The position numbers and the translations under genes were made by a program. A DNA stretch of 33,676 nucleotides, taken from contig JAAMXY010004139.1 of NCBI GenBank assembly GCA_019677205.1, forward strand, positions 3,884 through 37,559, given 5' to 3'. Under the pieces are notes generated by a model. It made no database searches. It worked only from the letters and a program-made list of their open reading frames with translations, and was not told the origin of the DNA. Source of the stretch: Pinguiococcus pyrenoidosus (Eukaryota > Sar > Pinguiophyceae > Pinguiochrysidales > Pinguiochrysidaceae). Positions 23,841 through 33,676 of this stretch are shown piece after piece; the stretch's first letter is position 1; the number at the start of each line of letters is the position of its first letter.

Positions 23841-23950
23841 TAGGATGACAATGATGAGGTCGATTAGGATGACAATGATGAGGTCGATGACGATGACGAT
23901 GACGATGACGCTGACGATGACGCTGACGCTGACGCTGACGATGACGATTA
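23841..23950 (+). repeat. 24-base tandem duplication plus GACGAT/GACGCT array
   Basis: A 24-base unit starting TAGGATGACAATGATG occurs twice in perfect tandem (23841-23864, 23865-23888). It is followed by about ten 6-base units of GACGAT and GACGCT type to 23950. The array fills most of the spacer between the convergent epsilon-tubulin and DUF1990 genes. It encodes nothing recognisable. Confidence 0.92.
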
Positions 23951-23967
23951 GAAATGACGATGAGAAA

Positions 23968-24764
23968 TCAGGCTGATCGTTCCTGCGCCAGGCGGACCAT
24001 GGTACGCGCTTGGTCTGTGAAGAAGCCCCGCTGCAGCGGCCTTACGACCAGCAGCAGCCCGTCCCGGATGGGCGACGGTCCGGATCCGCAGGAGATGGAC
24101 CGCAGATCAAACCAGACCTAGGATTTTTGGCAACGCATCGGCTTCGTGTCTGGCTTCCCGTGACGCCACTGCGTCGTGCAGCAATGCTTACCTCGCCGGG
24201 GCCGCGGAAGAGTCCGAGGAAGCCAGGCTTTCGGCGCCATTCGACCTGGAAGCGCTCTTCGCCCTTGAGCAGGTGTCCCCATTGCGTGCTGAAGGCCATG
24301 GCGGAGTAGCAGCCCTTGCCGCCCGGGAGGCGCCGATCCACGTCGTCGTACACCACGCGGACGGGGTTCAGCACCCAAGCCAGGCCGTAGCAGCGAGCTT
24401 GCGTGGCCGCCTGCACGCCGGCCAAGTTGCGGCGTGGCGTGCCGCTGTCGCGAAGAAACACACTGGCCCAGTTTACCCCGTCCAGCATGCGCCACTGGCG
24501 CATGTCCCGCACCGCTTGGCGGTAGCACTGCTCCCCCTCCCCCAGCTTGACCCTCCTGGCATTGAGGCGCCAGCCAGGAGGCACCCGCAGCTCCTCGGCA
24601 GCTCGTGTCGCGCCGACGTGCTCGTGGTTGAATCGCGTGCCCTCGGTGGCGTCCAGGAAGCGCTGCACGTAGGCAGCGCTGTGTCGATACGGCCTCAGCG
24701 TCTGCAGTGCGCTTAGCACTCGAGGGACTAGCAGCGCCAAGGCGACGCTCCGCAGGCCTGTCAT
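23968..24764 (-). CDS. DUF1990 (UPF0548) family protein
   Basis: Two exons on the minus strand, 24764-24192 and 24117-23968, give 240 residues. The family is recognised by YGLAWVLNPVRVVYD, then AFSTQWGHLLKGEERFQVEW, and a C-terminus (DGLLLVVRPLQRGFFTDQAR) that appears only after splicing a 74-base intron with a GTAAGC donor. DUF1990 proteins occur in bacteria and plants; their biochemical role is not established. The N-terminus, MTGLRSVALALLVPRVLSA, is hydrophobic and basic and may be a signal or transit peptide. An alternative start further upstream is possible but would add low-complexity sequence coded by the poly-C/A region. It is divergent from the second pseudouridine synthase, with 84 bases between starts, so the two probably share a promoter. 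Confidence 0.85.
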
Positions 24765-24848
24765 GCTGCTCTTTAGGCGCCGCAACTCTTGAAGTTGCGT
24801 GTCAGCTGATCTCGCTCGCGGCACCTCTCCGCCGCCACAGCGGCAGAG
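24765..24848. promoter_or_regulatory. Short bidirectional promoter, DUF1990 / pseudouridine synthase
   Basis: There are 84 bases between two divergent start codons. It contains a 6-base inverted repeat (GCAACT, five-base loop, AGTTGC) and a near-consensus GGCGCC word, but no clear TATA box. Confidence 0.5.
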
Positions 24849-26063
24849 ATGAGGGTTTATCGAGGCGCATTCAACGCCATTGCGTTGGTGACCACTTTGT
24901 GAGTCTGTAGAGCCGCTCAGAAAGGAAGAGCCCCCCCCCCCCCCCAAAAAAAGACGCGCTCTGACCATTGCCAACCCACCTCTCAGATCCCGGACCCGCG
25001 TGCCGCGCAGAGCGCATGAGAGCCTAGCGGAGGCTTACGCCACTCACGGCTTGCCAGTGCCCTCGGAGCCGCAGATTCTGTACAGCGACGAGGACATCGT
25101 GGTGCTCCACAAGCCTTCGCACCTGCTGTCGGTGCCTGGTAGAGAGGTGCGGCGGCTTCTGGCTCCTCGGGGAGACCCGCTGAGCCGCGGAGACTCACAT
25201 TGGCTTGTTGGATGCAGTTGAGGCACTCTGCGGCCACTTGGGCACAGGAGACCTTCGACCTGCCGAGAGTGGACCAGATGATCGTGCATCGCTTGGACAT
25301 GGTGCGTTCGCCACTGCGGAAGAGAGGGGGGGGAACGAGTTGTAACGCAATTGCCACCTGTCCGAAGGCCACCTCAGGCTGCTTGGTCCTGGCGAGGAAC
25401 GTGGACGCCTTACGAGACCTGAACAAGCAGTTCCGCATGCGCGCGGTCCGGAAAGGTGAGGCGCCAAGGCAGACGCGGGACAATGCTGGTGGAGCTTGAG
25501 CGAAAGCCTGGATGCTAAGGCACCTTGGCTCTCGACAACAGAGTATCTGGCGTGCTGCGCGGGGCGCCCGCCCGTACTAGAGGGGGAAGTGCGCTTGCCT
25601 ATCCGGAAAGACCTCGAGAATGCGCCGATGATGCTGGTCGACCACGACGAGGGGAAACCGAGCTGGACCGTGTGGTCCCTGCAAGGGTGCGTCGTGTCTT
25701 GTCTTCCTGTTGTTCTCCGCGTTTTTGTTTTATCGACGAGTCCGCAACGCGGGGCTCAATTGTGACGCACGTTGGCTGTCTTCCGGACCAATTAGATCCT
25801 TGCCGGCGCCAGAGCTAGAGGAAGGCGTGAAGAGCTACTTCCGGCTGACGCCCAAGACGGGACGGTCGCATCAACTGCGAATACACATGGCCAGCATCGG
25901 GCTGCCGATCCTGGGCGACGCATTCTACGCCGAAGGGGCAGCACGGACATCGAGCGACAGGCTTCTGCTGCACGCGCACACCATCGCCTTCACGCACCCG
26001 AGAACAGGACAGGAGGTGCAGTTCGCGGCGCCTTGTGAGTTTTGGCCATTCGAGGGCAGATAG
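24849..26063 (+). CDS. RluA-family pseudouridine synthase without S4 domain
   Basis: It should convert uridine to pseudouridine in rRNA or tRNA. Six exons join in phase: 24849-24898, 24987-25146, 25218-25301, 25368-25455, 25542-25686 and 25796-26063, giving 264 residues. The order of motifs is ILYSDEDIVVLHKPSHLLSV, HRLDM (catalytic Asp97) followed by ATSGCLVLARN after an intron, EYLACCAGRPP with VRLPIRKDLEN, and LTPKTGRSHQLRIHMASIG. The first exon encodes MRVYRGAFNAIALVTTL and has a strong GTGAGT donor; the peptide followed by SRTRVPRRA could be an organelle presequence. The third intron (66 bases) is in frame with no stop, so an unspliced form would also be translatable. Domain size and HRLDM variant resemble bacterial RluA. 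Substrate is not determinable. Confidence 0.88.
24931..24952 (+). repeat. C15-A7 homopolymer junction
   Basis: Fifteen C followed directly by seven A lie inside the first intron of the pseudouridine synthase gene. Such runs are prone to length error in sequencing, but the flanking exon phases do not depend on the exact length. Confidence 0.95.
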
Positions 26064-26541
26064 CAGGCAAGAGAAGAATCGCAGGAAGCTTGGGCAGATG
26101 TCGACATCAACATCGGTGGATGATTCGGATGGGTTGCTCAAGCCTCCACCACGACTAAAGAAGCACATATTGGAAAAGGGATTCCCCGCCAAAACTAGAA
26201 CCTGGGAGTAGATCGCTGCGGCGAGAGGGCGAATATGGGCGGACGTCTTCTCTCGTCTCTCGTCGTCGGTGCCAAAGCAAAAAGGCAAAACAAAAAACGT
26301 GAAACACGAAGCAAACGATCTTGAGACAGATCCAAGATCGAAAAAGGAGGAAACGCTGTTCAGCTTTCGATACAGAGCTTTCGTTTCCAAAATCCAAATG
26401 CGAATATGCCATACGGTACCAATCGAATACTGTATATTTTAATGAAAACATTAGACTTGATGAAACCGTCGGTCCTCGCTTTTGTAGCGGAGGAAAAAGG
26501 TATCTTTGAAAGAGCGCCACAAGTGCGACCTGTGCATAGAG
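26064..26541. promoter_or_regulatory. Spacer and promoter of the SPX-MFS gene
   Basis: No gene is seen. The stretch from about 26270 to 26470 is AT-richer than the flanks. A CCCGCCAAAA element (26182-26194) lies 347 bases before the SPX-MFS start and shares 11 bases with the epsilon-tubulin element. Confidence 0.45.
26182..26194 (+). promoter_or_regulatory. E2F-like element upstream of SPX-MFS
   Basis: TTCCCCGCCAAAA differs from the element before epsilon-tubulin only at its 5' end, with CCCGCCAAAAC common to both. It is farther from the start codon than the other sites, so its relevance is less sure. Confidence 0.4.
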
Positions 26542-29500
26542 ATGGTGAACTTTGGCCACGAGATGGAGGCAAAGGCTGGGGCGGTACGGTGGATCGCGTG
26601 TCGAGGCGCTTTCTCAGCTCTGATGCGTGCTGTGCCACAGGATGAATGGCAGGGGTTTTACATCCGCTACGAAGACCTCAAAAGGCAGATTGAGGACTTC
26701 ACCGCTCAGCTGCGCCGCCTGAACGCGCGCCGAAGCCAAAGCCTCGGAGACTTGTCGGGTCCGCAGCACCGCTTCGGGTATCTGGGGCGGAACCAGACGT
26801 TTCAAAACCTCCAGGACAAGAGCGAAGAAACAGAAGCCACACTCCGCGCGGATCAGATGAAGACTTTTGCGGAGCTGTTGGTACGACACGCCTTTAGCTC
26901 GCGAGCGCGCTGGAGTGTAACAAGACGGAGAGGACAGAGACCCAGAGTGCGGCGTCGAAAGTTGAAGAGGGAACGCGTGAGAAACGATGTCGTCCGCTCA
27001 ACCAGAATTGTGGCAGAAACGATCGCATTGAGGGCAGAACGGCGTTCAGATGCGTTCTACGATCAGTCTAAGATGCGCGCGGGGGGATGTGAACGCCAAA
27101 ATTTTGAAAACGACCTTGGCTTGGTGATCCAATGGACAGCGAAGTGAAAGCGAAGTGAAGAAGACTGCGTTCGAGAGAGCGGAAGGGAGAGAGCGAGAGG
27201 CACAGAGACACAGAGACACAGAGACAGATAGACAGAGGCAAAGGCAGAGAGGCAGAGAGGCAGAGATATATACAGAAAGAGAAAGGGTCCTTCGGAAGTC
27301 TGCACTTTGTACTCACGCTGGATGCTCTAGGATCGGGATCTCACGGTGCTGGTCTGCTTCTCCTTGGAGCAACAAGGGCGTCTCGCTGCGAAGGTGCGGC
27401 GTCTGATCGCGGAGCGAGAGGCCGTGCAGGGGCGGATCGCGGGCACCAGCGATGTCGAGAACAACAAGAAGGCTGAAACGGCCCGCATCGTTGGCGAGCT
27501 TTGCAGCGTCGGAAGGGAAGTGATTCACATCATCAACTTCCTGGAGACGAACCTCACCGGCGTCCGCAAGATCCTCAAGAAGTTTGACAAGGTGCTTCGC
27601 GCAAGTCTTGCGGTGCGCTACCTTCGCAGCCGCTGCGGGCCCTGGGGCATCCTGAGCGGCACGCGGGCCCACACGCTGTACACGCTGGCCGGTGCCATCG
27701 CGACTCAGTTGAAAGAGTTGACCGCTCTCGATCCCAGCACGGACGCGGAGGGGCTGATCTCGTTGAACCCGAATCACGCGCCCAACGATGGTGTCCTGGA
27801 GACGATCAGCGTTCTCGAGGAGCTCAAGGAAGCACGCACGCGGCTGGAGGAGAGCCAGGAGAGGATCTCGACGGACTATTTGACGGCCACCTCCCGCGTG
27901 GCCTTGGAGACGAGCTTGTCGGTGCCGAGGCTCACGTCGACGGACGATGGCCTCTCCCAGGACAGCCACAGCCCTGGCGGACCACAGGCGTCGTTCATCA
28001 ATCCAGACGATTTTGCAGACGATTTCAACCTCTTTCGGGACTGGTCGCACGTCCTGAATCTCGCCTCAACGTTTCTGTACATGAGCAACTACTACATCGT
28101 CGGACCGACGGGTGGCGCATACGCGGAACGTCTTGGAGGCGGCTCATCGCTTTCGGCATTGGTCATCGGCTGCACCCCGTTGATGGCAACGATAAGGTAT
28201 TTTGCTCGCGGAATCTGCTGCAGGTGCGCGTTGTCGGCGGCTTTGCTGACGGAGCTTCCCATTCAACCCTCAGTGCGGTGCTTTATAGCACATGGACAAA
28301 CACGAGCTTCAAACGACCGCTGCTATGGTGCTCGTTTCTCATGACCCTCGGCAATCTGTGTTATGCCACTGCGCTGCCTTTTGAGGCGCTCTGGATGGTA
28401 CGCTTCGTGCCACAATATTGAGACAGAGCTACACGGATCAGTGGCAGATGTGCATTTCTCTTCCGCGTTTCGTCCTCAGGTTCTCGCTGGCCGGATGATC
28501 AACGGATTGGGCGGCGCGCGCGGAATCAACCGAAGATTCATTGCCGACTGCACTTCATCAAAGCACCGGTAAGGCTTCGGAGGAGACTGATTGACAGAGC
28601 ATGCAAGCGGTCCTCACCACCACTTCCCACAAAGTCACGAGGCGTCTGCTGCATTCGTCGCTGCGGGTGCTGTCGGGTACGTCGCTTTCTCCGTGGAATG
28701 CCATCCTCAGAAACCCAGACCACCGACGAGTGACGCGCACCATTCCGGTTCCATGCAGGATGGCCTTTGGTCCCGCGACGGCTGCTGCGCTCAAGCTATT
28801 GCCCACGTTCACGCTTTACGACGGATTCGTCATCAATGAGCTGACAGCCCCGGGGTACATCGTAAGTAGACGGGACTCCGATCGCGAGCCTTCTCGCCCT
28901 GTGCGGCAACGGAGACGCGACAAATGCCTGACGACGGCACTTTCTCCCCCGAACAGATGAGTCTGCTGTGGTTGCTGCACTTCTTGCTGGTTCTCTTCTG
29001 CTTCCGCGATCCCCAACGGGTATTGCTGCCCACTGAGCGCCCGACGGATGCGAAAGTTGCGGCAGCCAGAGCCGAACGCTCGGGCGACATGATGCCCCTG
29101 CTCCGCAGGAAGAAGTCCGTCTCGTACGGCTCTCTTTCCTCGGCTGGCACAGTGGGGAGCTCGCCCAGTACTCGCCCGTCGCTGCCATCTAGTTCCGGCG
29201 TCGATCGGAAGCAACTCCAGAAGATTCGTGACGGCTTCCAGGAAGACTACTCCCGGAGCAAAGAGAAAGTGGGCTTCGCCCCGGAGACCGACGCTTCACA
29301 GAAAACAGATCAGGCAGGCCCCGACTACTTCACGGAGACCAGCCCAGACGAGGCAGAGGTGATGCCAGAGCAGCGACGGGGAGTGTTCCGACGACTTCTC
29401 TCCTGCCTTGGTCAGATGGACCCCGGGGTTCTGCTGATGCTCTGGCTGTTTTTCGTAAACAAGGTCAGTCAAGGCGCTTCCTTTCAAAACGAAAGACTGG

Positions 29501-30553
29501 CACAATGCACGCCGTCCGCTAACTTTGTCCTTTTGCTAGTTTACGGTTGAAGTGCTCATGAGCAGCGCTCCGAGCGTTTCTCGCTCTCGCTTCGAGGTAA
29601 GCGAGAAAAAAAAAACCAAACCGTAAGGGTTGCCGGCTCTCCTTCATTGAAGCGCTGACGAACCTTTCTTCGTGGCTTCGCAGTTTACCACTTCGCAGTG
29701 CAGTTTGATGATGGCGGTGTTCGGCATCCTCGTGCTTCCAACGAATGCGGCGCTAAGGTGAGTCTGGAGGCAAGGCGTGTAAAGGGCCCGTGACAAAGTG
29801 TAGGCCGCTTGCCGTCGCTGTTTTTGGCTCATCTCCTTTGGCGTGTGTAGCTACAGCGTCACGCGAAGAGAGATGCTTCGGCAGCGTCTCGAGCAAAGCT
29901 CTCTTGGATTTCATGACGCCTTCGACAATGGCGACGGAGAGACCACCCTGATACTGCAACTGATGATGGGGACCTGCGTTGCTCTCGCTCTTGTTCTGGA
30001 CGTCGACGACATTGGCCTCAAGCTGCACACGGATCGCTACATCTTCGCGGTCATGCTGGGCTTCGTCCTGATGCAAGCGCAAGAAGGGGTGTTGCTGAGC
30101 AAGCTGAGCAAGATCATCGCCTTCCGATCCCCAGGTAAGAAGACAGGAAGAACAGAAATCGACGCAGTCACTCGAGATGTGCTGCTAAGTGCATTCTGGG
30201 CGTGTACTTAGAGTCAGCGAAGGGTACCTGCAACTCCGGGCTCCTTGCCACCGAAGCTGGAACCATTGGGCGTGCGGTACGTCAGACATGTTGCCAAGCT
30301 TTTGTTCCGGTGTGGCAATCCAATCTCACGACGCCGCTTGCTGTTGCACGGACGCTTCCAGCTCGGGGATGCCTTTTTGACGTTTGTCGCGTCGATGTGC
30401 AGTCATGAGTCGGGCGCTCATTGGCACCTTCACCAGTCCGAGAACATCGAGAGTCGAATCGGCCTGGTGAACGCCTACTTCGGACCAAACTTGATCCTTT
30501 TACTGTTCTCTCTGTGGATGGTAATGCGTAACAAGGCAGCCGCCGCCGTGTAG
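26542..30553 (+). CDS. SPX-MFS transporter, probable vacuolar phosphate carrier
   Basis: Thirteen exons keep phase throughout: 26542-26583, 26641-26880, 27331-28196, 28274-28397, 28480-28568, 28635-28676, 28759-28861, 28957-29463, 29540-29596, 29684-29757, 29851-30134, 30212-30276, 30362-30553; 894 residues. The N-terminal SPX domain starts MVNFGHEMEAK and has FYIRYEDLKRQI and the basic KILKKFDK (about 175) that binds inositol pyrophosphates in this family. From about 330 follows a major-facilitator domain: WSHVLNLASTFLYMSNYYIV, TWTNTSFKRPLLW, GRMINGLGGARGINRRFIAD, EVLMSSAPSV, GLLATEAGTIGRA, LGDAFLTF. Plant PHT5/VPT proteins with this layout move phosphate across the tonoplast. Exon 8 codes a long Ser-rich loop. 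Intron 2 (450 bases) is by far the longest in the window. Confidence 0.92.
27201..27270 (+). repeat. CAGAGA-type low-complexity repeat in SPX-MFS intron 2
   Basis: Imperfect tandem CACAGAGA and GGCAGAGA units fill the middle of the 450-base second intron. The strand is almost free of T. It is not coding: both flanking exons are in phase without it, and it breaks the SPX domain. Confidence 0.85.
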
Positions 30554-30735
30554 GCGTGCGGGCCTTCCCCTCCGAGAGATTCTGTCTGTCCCGAGAAGCA
30601 TCCCAGTCGTCAAATGAGGAGACGGAGTCCACGTACTGCGCCGTATGGCGTGCCTCGGTGTGTGAGTAGGATGTAGCTTCTTGTGTTGCTACATCAACGG
30701 TTGTGCAGCCTCCTGAGCACAACCATCTTTAAGTA

Positions 30736-32166
30736 TCAAGAAGGGAAGCATTCACTTAGTTCTTCAAGAGTCTCGGACAGTCCAGTGGCCACTAAGCATC
30801 TGTGCACAAGCTGTCCCGCGTCCCGGTCCGCGGAGCTGAGCTCCCAAAATCGGAGCAGCACGTCCTGCAGCAGACCCTGCCTGCCACCTCTCAGGTAGGC
30901 GCGCACCGCTGCCGATCCCACGCCGAGCAGATGCGAGATGTAAGCATCGCGAAGAAGCTCGCAGGAGCCCGCTGCCAGAGCTACCAGAGAAGGTTCAGCA
31001 GAGGAAGCGCGTCGCATTCCTTCAAGCATTTGACGCGCGAGCGCATCGCGCTCCCGCACCATCCCCGCCTGGGAAAGCTCAATGAGCGCCCAATAGGCGA
31101 GGTCCACGACGTCCTGGGGATCGTTCGCCGCTGCGTCGCGTCGTCGATCAGACGTGTTGGAATCATCGCGGGGCAGGTCGGCGCTCAAGGCACGCAGAAT
31201 TTCTTCTCTTCTCTCCGGATCTGCCCTCAATCTTCGAACGACCAGCCTTGCGATTGCTCGCCTGCGGACTACCTGGGGCGAGGCGCTGTGCGCACAAAGC
31301 CGGCAGTGGCTCTGTTGCTTTTCCGAACGGACTCTGCGAGGTGGCAGCAAGACCCTGCATCTTCTGCAGCGCTCGATTGCCTCTCCCACGGAGAACCTTG
31401 GCCACCGATAGCTTTCCACTCTCGCGCCTTCCGCCGAGATGCTTCCCTCCTCCAAGCGAAGCCTCGCGACATCCTCCAAGAGTTTCTTCCGCGCCACCAG
31501 CTCAACTCGGCCTGCGGCGGTGCGCAGCAGGTGGCCTCGTAGAGAGTCTTCGGACGACTCAGACTGCTGCTCCAGCTTGATGTCACCGGCTTGGATGGTC
31601 CGCCACCCCGTCCAAGGTCTTGCCCTCCTCTCCTCTGCGTTGTTCTCCAGGGCTGCATCGTCAGAGTCGTCGTCAATCTCGCGAGAGTCCCTCGCGTTCT
31701 CTATGCTCGCGACGCTGGTCGAGGTGGGCTTTGCTTCCAGCACCAAGGCTTCCACGAGCTCATCGCGCTCCGGATGAGTGGTCAGATGGCGACTTTGCAG
31801 CACTGCCCTCATGACCTGCGCTTTGGCGAGGCGGAGATCCAAGGGAGCCGACGACAGTTTGGGGCGCTTGGCAGCGCGCACAACTGACGCTCCGGCGTCT
31901 TGTAGATACTGTGCCCATTCCAAAGCCTTTGCAGACCAGAGAAGGAACAGAGGGAAAATTGGGAGAGATTAACGCCACAAGTGTGCGGAAAGGTATCGCA
32001 AGGGAAAGGCTCTCAAGGAACGCACCTCGTGGAGCGTCTCTGTCGTCCACGATCTTAGCGCCGCACCCTTGGCGGCCTTGAGATGCGTCCGAAGGCTCTC
32101 GAGCTGCTCCTCGAGCTCTCCTCGCGTGATCTGGTCGGCTTCCACCGCGGGAGGTGCATTGTCCAT
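30736..32166 (-). CDS. Unrecognised 443-residue protein with possible zinc-binding CxxC pairs
   Basis: Two exons on the minus strand, 32166-32026 and 31926-30736, join in phase to 443 residues. I do not recognise a family. The first 60 residues are predicted helical and acidic (LEEQLESLRTHLKAAKGAA). A basic KRPKL could be a nuclear signal. An acidic patch (DDDSDDAALE) precedes a central helix. Two cysteine pairs, CRRCRVLL and CRLC about 20 residues apart, could form a small zinc ribbon. The C-terminal half is rich in Leu, Ala and Arg, with likely helices (ALARQMLEGMRRAS, LLQDVLLRFWEL). A full E2F-type element lies 44 bases upstream of the start, so it may be expressed at S phase with the other marked genes. 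The stop codon is 182 bases from that of SPX-MFS. Coding status rests on a 1.2-kb open exon and a phase-matched upstream exon. Confidence 0.7.
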
Positions 32167-32624
32167 TGACGCGCGAAATTGGGCGGATTCGCCGGATTTC
32201 AAACGCTGCGTTTTGGCGCGAAAACTGGTGTCGCGCCGGTGGCGCGCCTGGGGTGACCTGACAGCTGCTGCGTAGTTCAAAATGGAGAGCCCTTGACGCG
32301 TGCACTTATATACCTTAAATACAGGCGATATCTCGAATTGTATCCTGCAAGGTTTCACATTTTCAAAAGAGGCACCGGAATGGTTCCATTGGCTAGTCCC
32401 CGCCTCGTATGTCCGAGAGATGCGGCTTCCGCTGTCTTCAGAACATCAATTTATTAAAATATAGTGAGATATTAAATGATGTTGAAACCGTCAGTAGGAT
32501 TTCTTAGTTTTAAAAATCCCTCCGTCCTGCCCTTTTTTTGACAACCGCTTGCCGCGCTTTTTGCCCTGCGACCTCGCGCCGATCTCCGCGCCGTGCGTCC
32601 GGCGGCCTCACGCGCGCAGTGGGA
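32167..32624. promoter_or_regulatory. Bidirectional promoter region, 443-residue gene / PP2A scaffold
   Basis: There are 458 bases between divergent starts. The half nearest the 443-residue gene holds the E2F-type site at 32211-32224 and a second TTTCGCGC-like word (AATTTCGCGC on the minus strand, near 32171-32180). The middle, about 32430-32520, is AT-rich. No coding motif was found. Confidence 0.5.
32211..32224 (+). promoter_or_regulatory. E2F/DP-type site upstream of the 443-residue gene
   Basis: TTTTGGCGCGAAAA matches TTTSSCGC on both strands. It lies 44 bases before the minus-strand start at 32166 and about 400 bases before the PP2A scaffold start. Confidence 0.6.
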
Positions 32625-33676
32625 ATGTCTCTAACGGAGCAAGGTGCGTGGGCACAGACTCGTGGTGTGCGCACCGGAAAACGCGCTGTGCACGAAGGCC
32701 GCGTCTCAAACTGAACGCTTAACTCCCTTGTGTACGCCTTGGCGCGCGCCACAGAAACGGTGCTGGCGCCTACGCCGGTGCCGGAGATACAGCGACTGGT
32801 TCACAACTTGCGCGCGGAGCTGCTGACGCAGCGCCTTGAGGTGCGTCACCGGTTTCACATTTCGCGCTCCAGCGCCGACGCGTGCGCAAAACGTCGCGGG
32901 CAGTCGTCCCACGCGCTTGGCGCCGCGGCGGCGCGTCTTGACAAGCGTCTCGGAGGAGGTCTTCGAGTGGCTGGAATCGAGCAGGGAAATGAGGATGCTG
33001 CAGCACGGCGAGAGAGAAGTGCGGCGGACGGTTCTGAGCGCAAAACGCGTCCGGACAGAGGCGAAGCGCGGTCATTCTACGGGCGGAACTGATCGTCCCT
33101 CCCGCGCAGGCCATCAGTCACATCAGGGACATCGCCTTCGCGTTCGGGCCGGAGCGGACGCGGCAGGAGATCTTGCCGTTCATCAGGGAAACCACGGTAC
33201 GGGTCTCTTGACACAACAGAACAGAATTTGGGGCGACCTTGGGTCGACTTGAAGAGCGCGGCAATGCGTCTGGAGGTCTGGCTGGAGCGTCGTGCATGAC
33301 GAAGGATTCCTGTGCTGGGTCCTTTGGTCCAGACCGGACCAGACCCAAGCAAGCTCCTGGCGCCTCTTCCCTTCTCACGCGGTTGGTTTCGGTTGCTCGT
33401 CTTTCCCGTGCTCGCAGGACGATGAGGATGAATACCTCATCCAGGTGGCTGCCGAGCTGGGGACCATGGCGGACCTCGTGGGTGGTCAGGAGCACGCGGC
33501 TGCTCTGTTCTCTCCTCTTCTTCCCCTTGCCTGTGCCGAGGAGCGCGAAGTGCGCGAGGTTGCAGTCCAATCCATCACCAATGTGCTCGGGGCCGTGCCC
33601 GACACGATGTTTCGGGAAACGGCCTTGCCGCTGCTGCGCGACCTCGCGCAGAACCAGTGGCACACGGGGCGAATGA
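32625..33676 (+). CDS. Protein phosphatase 2A scaffold subunit A (3' truncated by window)
   Basis: The A subunit is a HEAT-repeat scaffold that holds the PP2A catalytic and regulatory subunits. Four exons are visible, 32625-32643, 32755-32840, 33110-33196 and 33418 to the window end, and all join in phase. The start is MSLTEQ followed by ETVLAPTPVPEIQ. The second HEAT helix pair reads HIRDIAFAFGPERTRQEILP (compare the family pattern IALALGVERTRSELLPFL), then DDEDEYLIQVAAELGTM, matching the PP2A-A first and second repeats. The visible part gives about 150 residues of an expected 580-590. Two introns (269 and 221 bases) are longer than most in this window. The tiny first exon (19 bases) is inferred from phase and a GTGCGT donor and is the least certain part. 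The gene continues beyond the window. Confidence 0.88.

Noticed and set aside
25302-25367. Multiple-of-three, stop-free introns as a special class
   Set aside because: Three among 45 introns is about what chance would give in GC-rich sequence, so only the ADAT2 case is raised, and at low weight.

Overview
This is a nuclear genome window from a unicellular, flagellated eukaryote, GC-rich by eye (roughly 55-60%). The evidence is spliceosomal introns (45 placed here, mostly 57-130 bases, GT...AG) and eukaryote-only genes: ULK4/RUNKEL, a NIMA-related kinase, epsilon-tubulin, SPX-MFS, the PP2A scaffold and ADAT2. Epsilon-tubulin, ULK4 and NEK imply centrioles and a cilium. Several genes start with hydrophobic or basic presequences that would suit a secretory or organelle route, possibly a complex plastid. 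An alga or close relative is the best guess; the exact taxon cannot be read from the sequence.

Layout, left to right: 1-2133 trehalase (+, 5' incomplete); 2134-3319 spacer with a (GAA)30 tract; 3320-5719 SLC4 anion transporter (+); 6347-7410 SAP-domain protein (-); 8244-12785 intronless ULK4/RUNKEL pseudokinase (+); 13175-13839 ADAT2 tRNA adenosine deaminase (-), head to head with 13857-15731 S4/RluA pseudouridine synthase (+); 16392-16492 assembly gap; 16906-18362 F-box/LRR protein (+); 18455-21038 NEK kinase (-), head to head with 22209-23676 epsilon-tubulin (+); 23968-24764 DUF1990 protein (-), head to head with 24849-26063 a second RluA-type pseudouridine synthase (+); 26542-30553 13-exon SPX-MFS phosphate transporter (+); 30736-32166 unrecognised 443-residue protein (-), head to head with 32625-33676 PP2A scaffold subunit A (+, cut by the window end). 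Exon structures were built by hand from splice signals, reading-phase agreement and recalled family motifs. Every junction keeps phase.

Three themes link the genes. First, ULK4, NEK and epsilon-tubulin all concern the centriole, cilium or cell division. Near-perfect E2F/DP-type sites (TTTSSCGC core) lie close upstream of ULK4, epsilon-tubulin and the 443-residue gene, and several weaker ones lie around the NEK start. This suggests a cell-cycle-controlled set. Second, both pseudouridine synthases sit head to head with another small gene, with 17 and 84 bases between start codons; in the first pair the partner is another RNA-modification enzyme. Third, half of the 5' splice sites read GTRCG rather than the textbook GTRAG.

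No RNA gene, CRISPR array or recognisable transposon was found. No wholly new multi-gene system can be proven here. The strongest leads are the E2F-marked ciliary gene set, the unknown 443-residue protein within it, and the targeting presequence on the SLC4 transporter.
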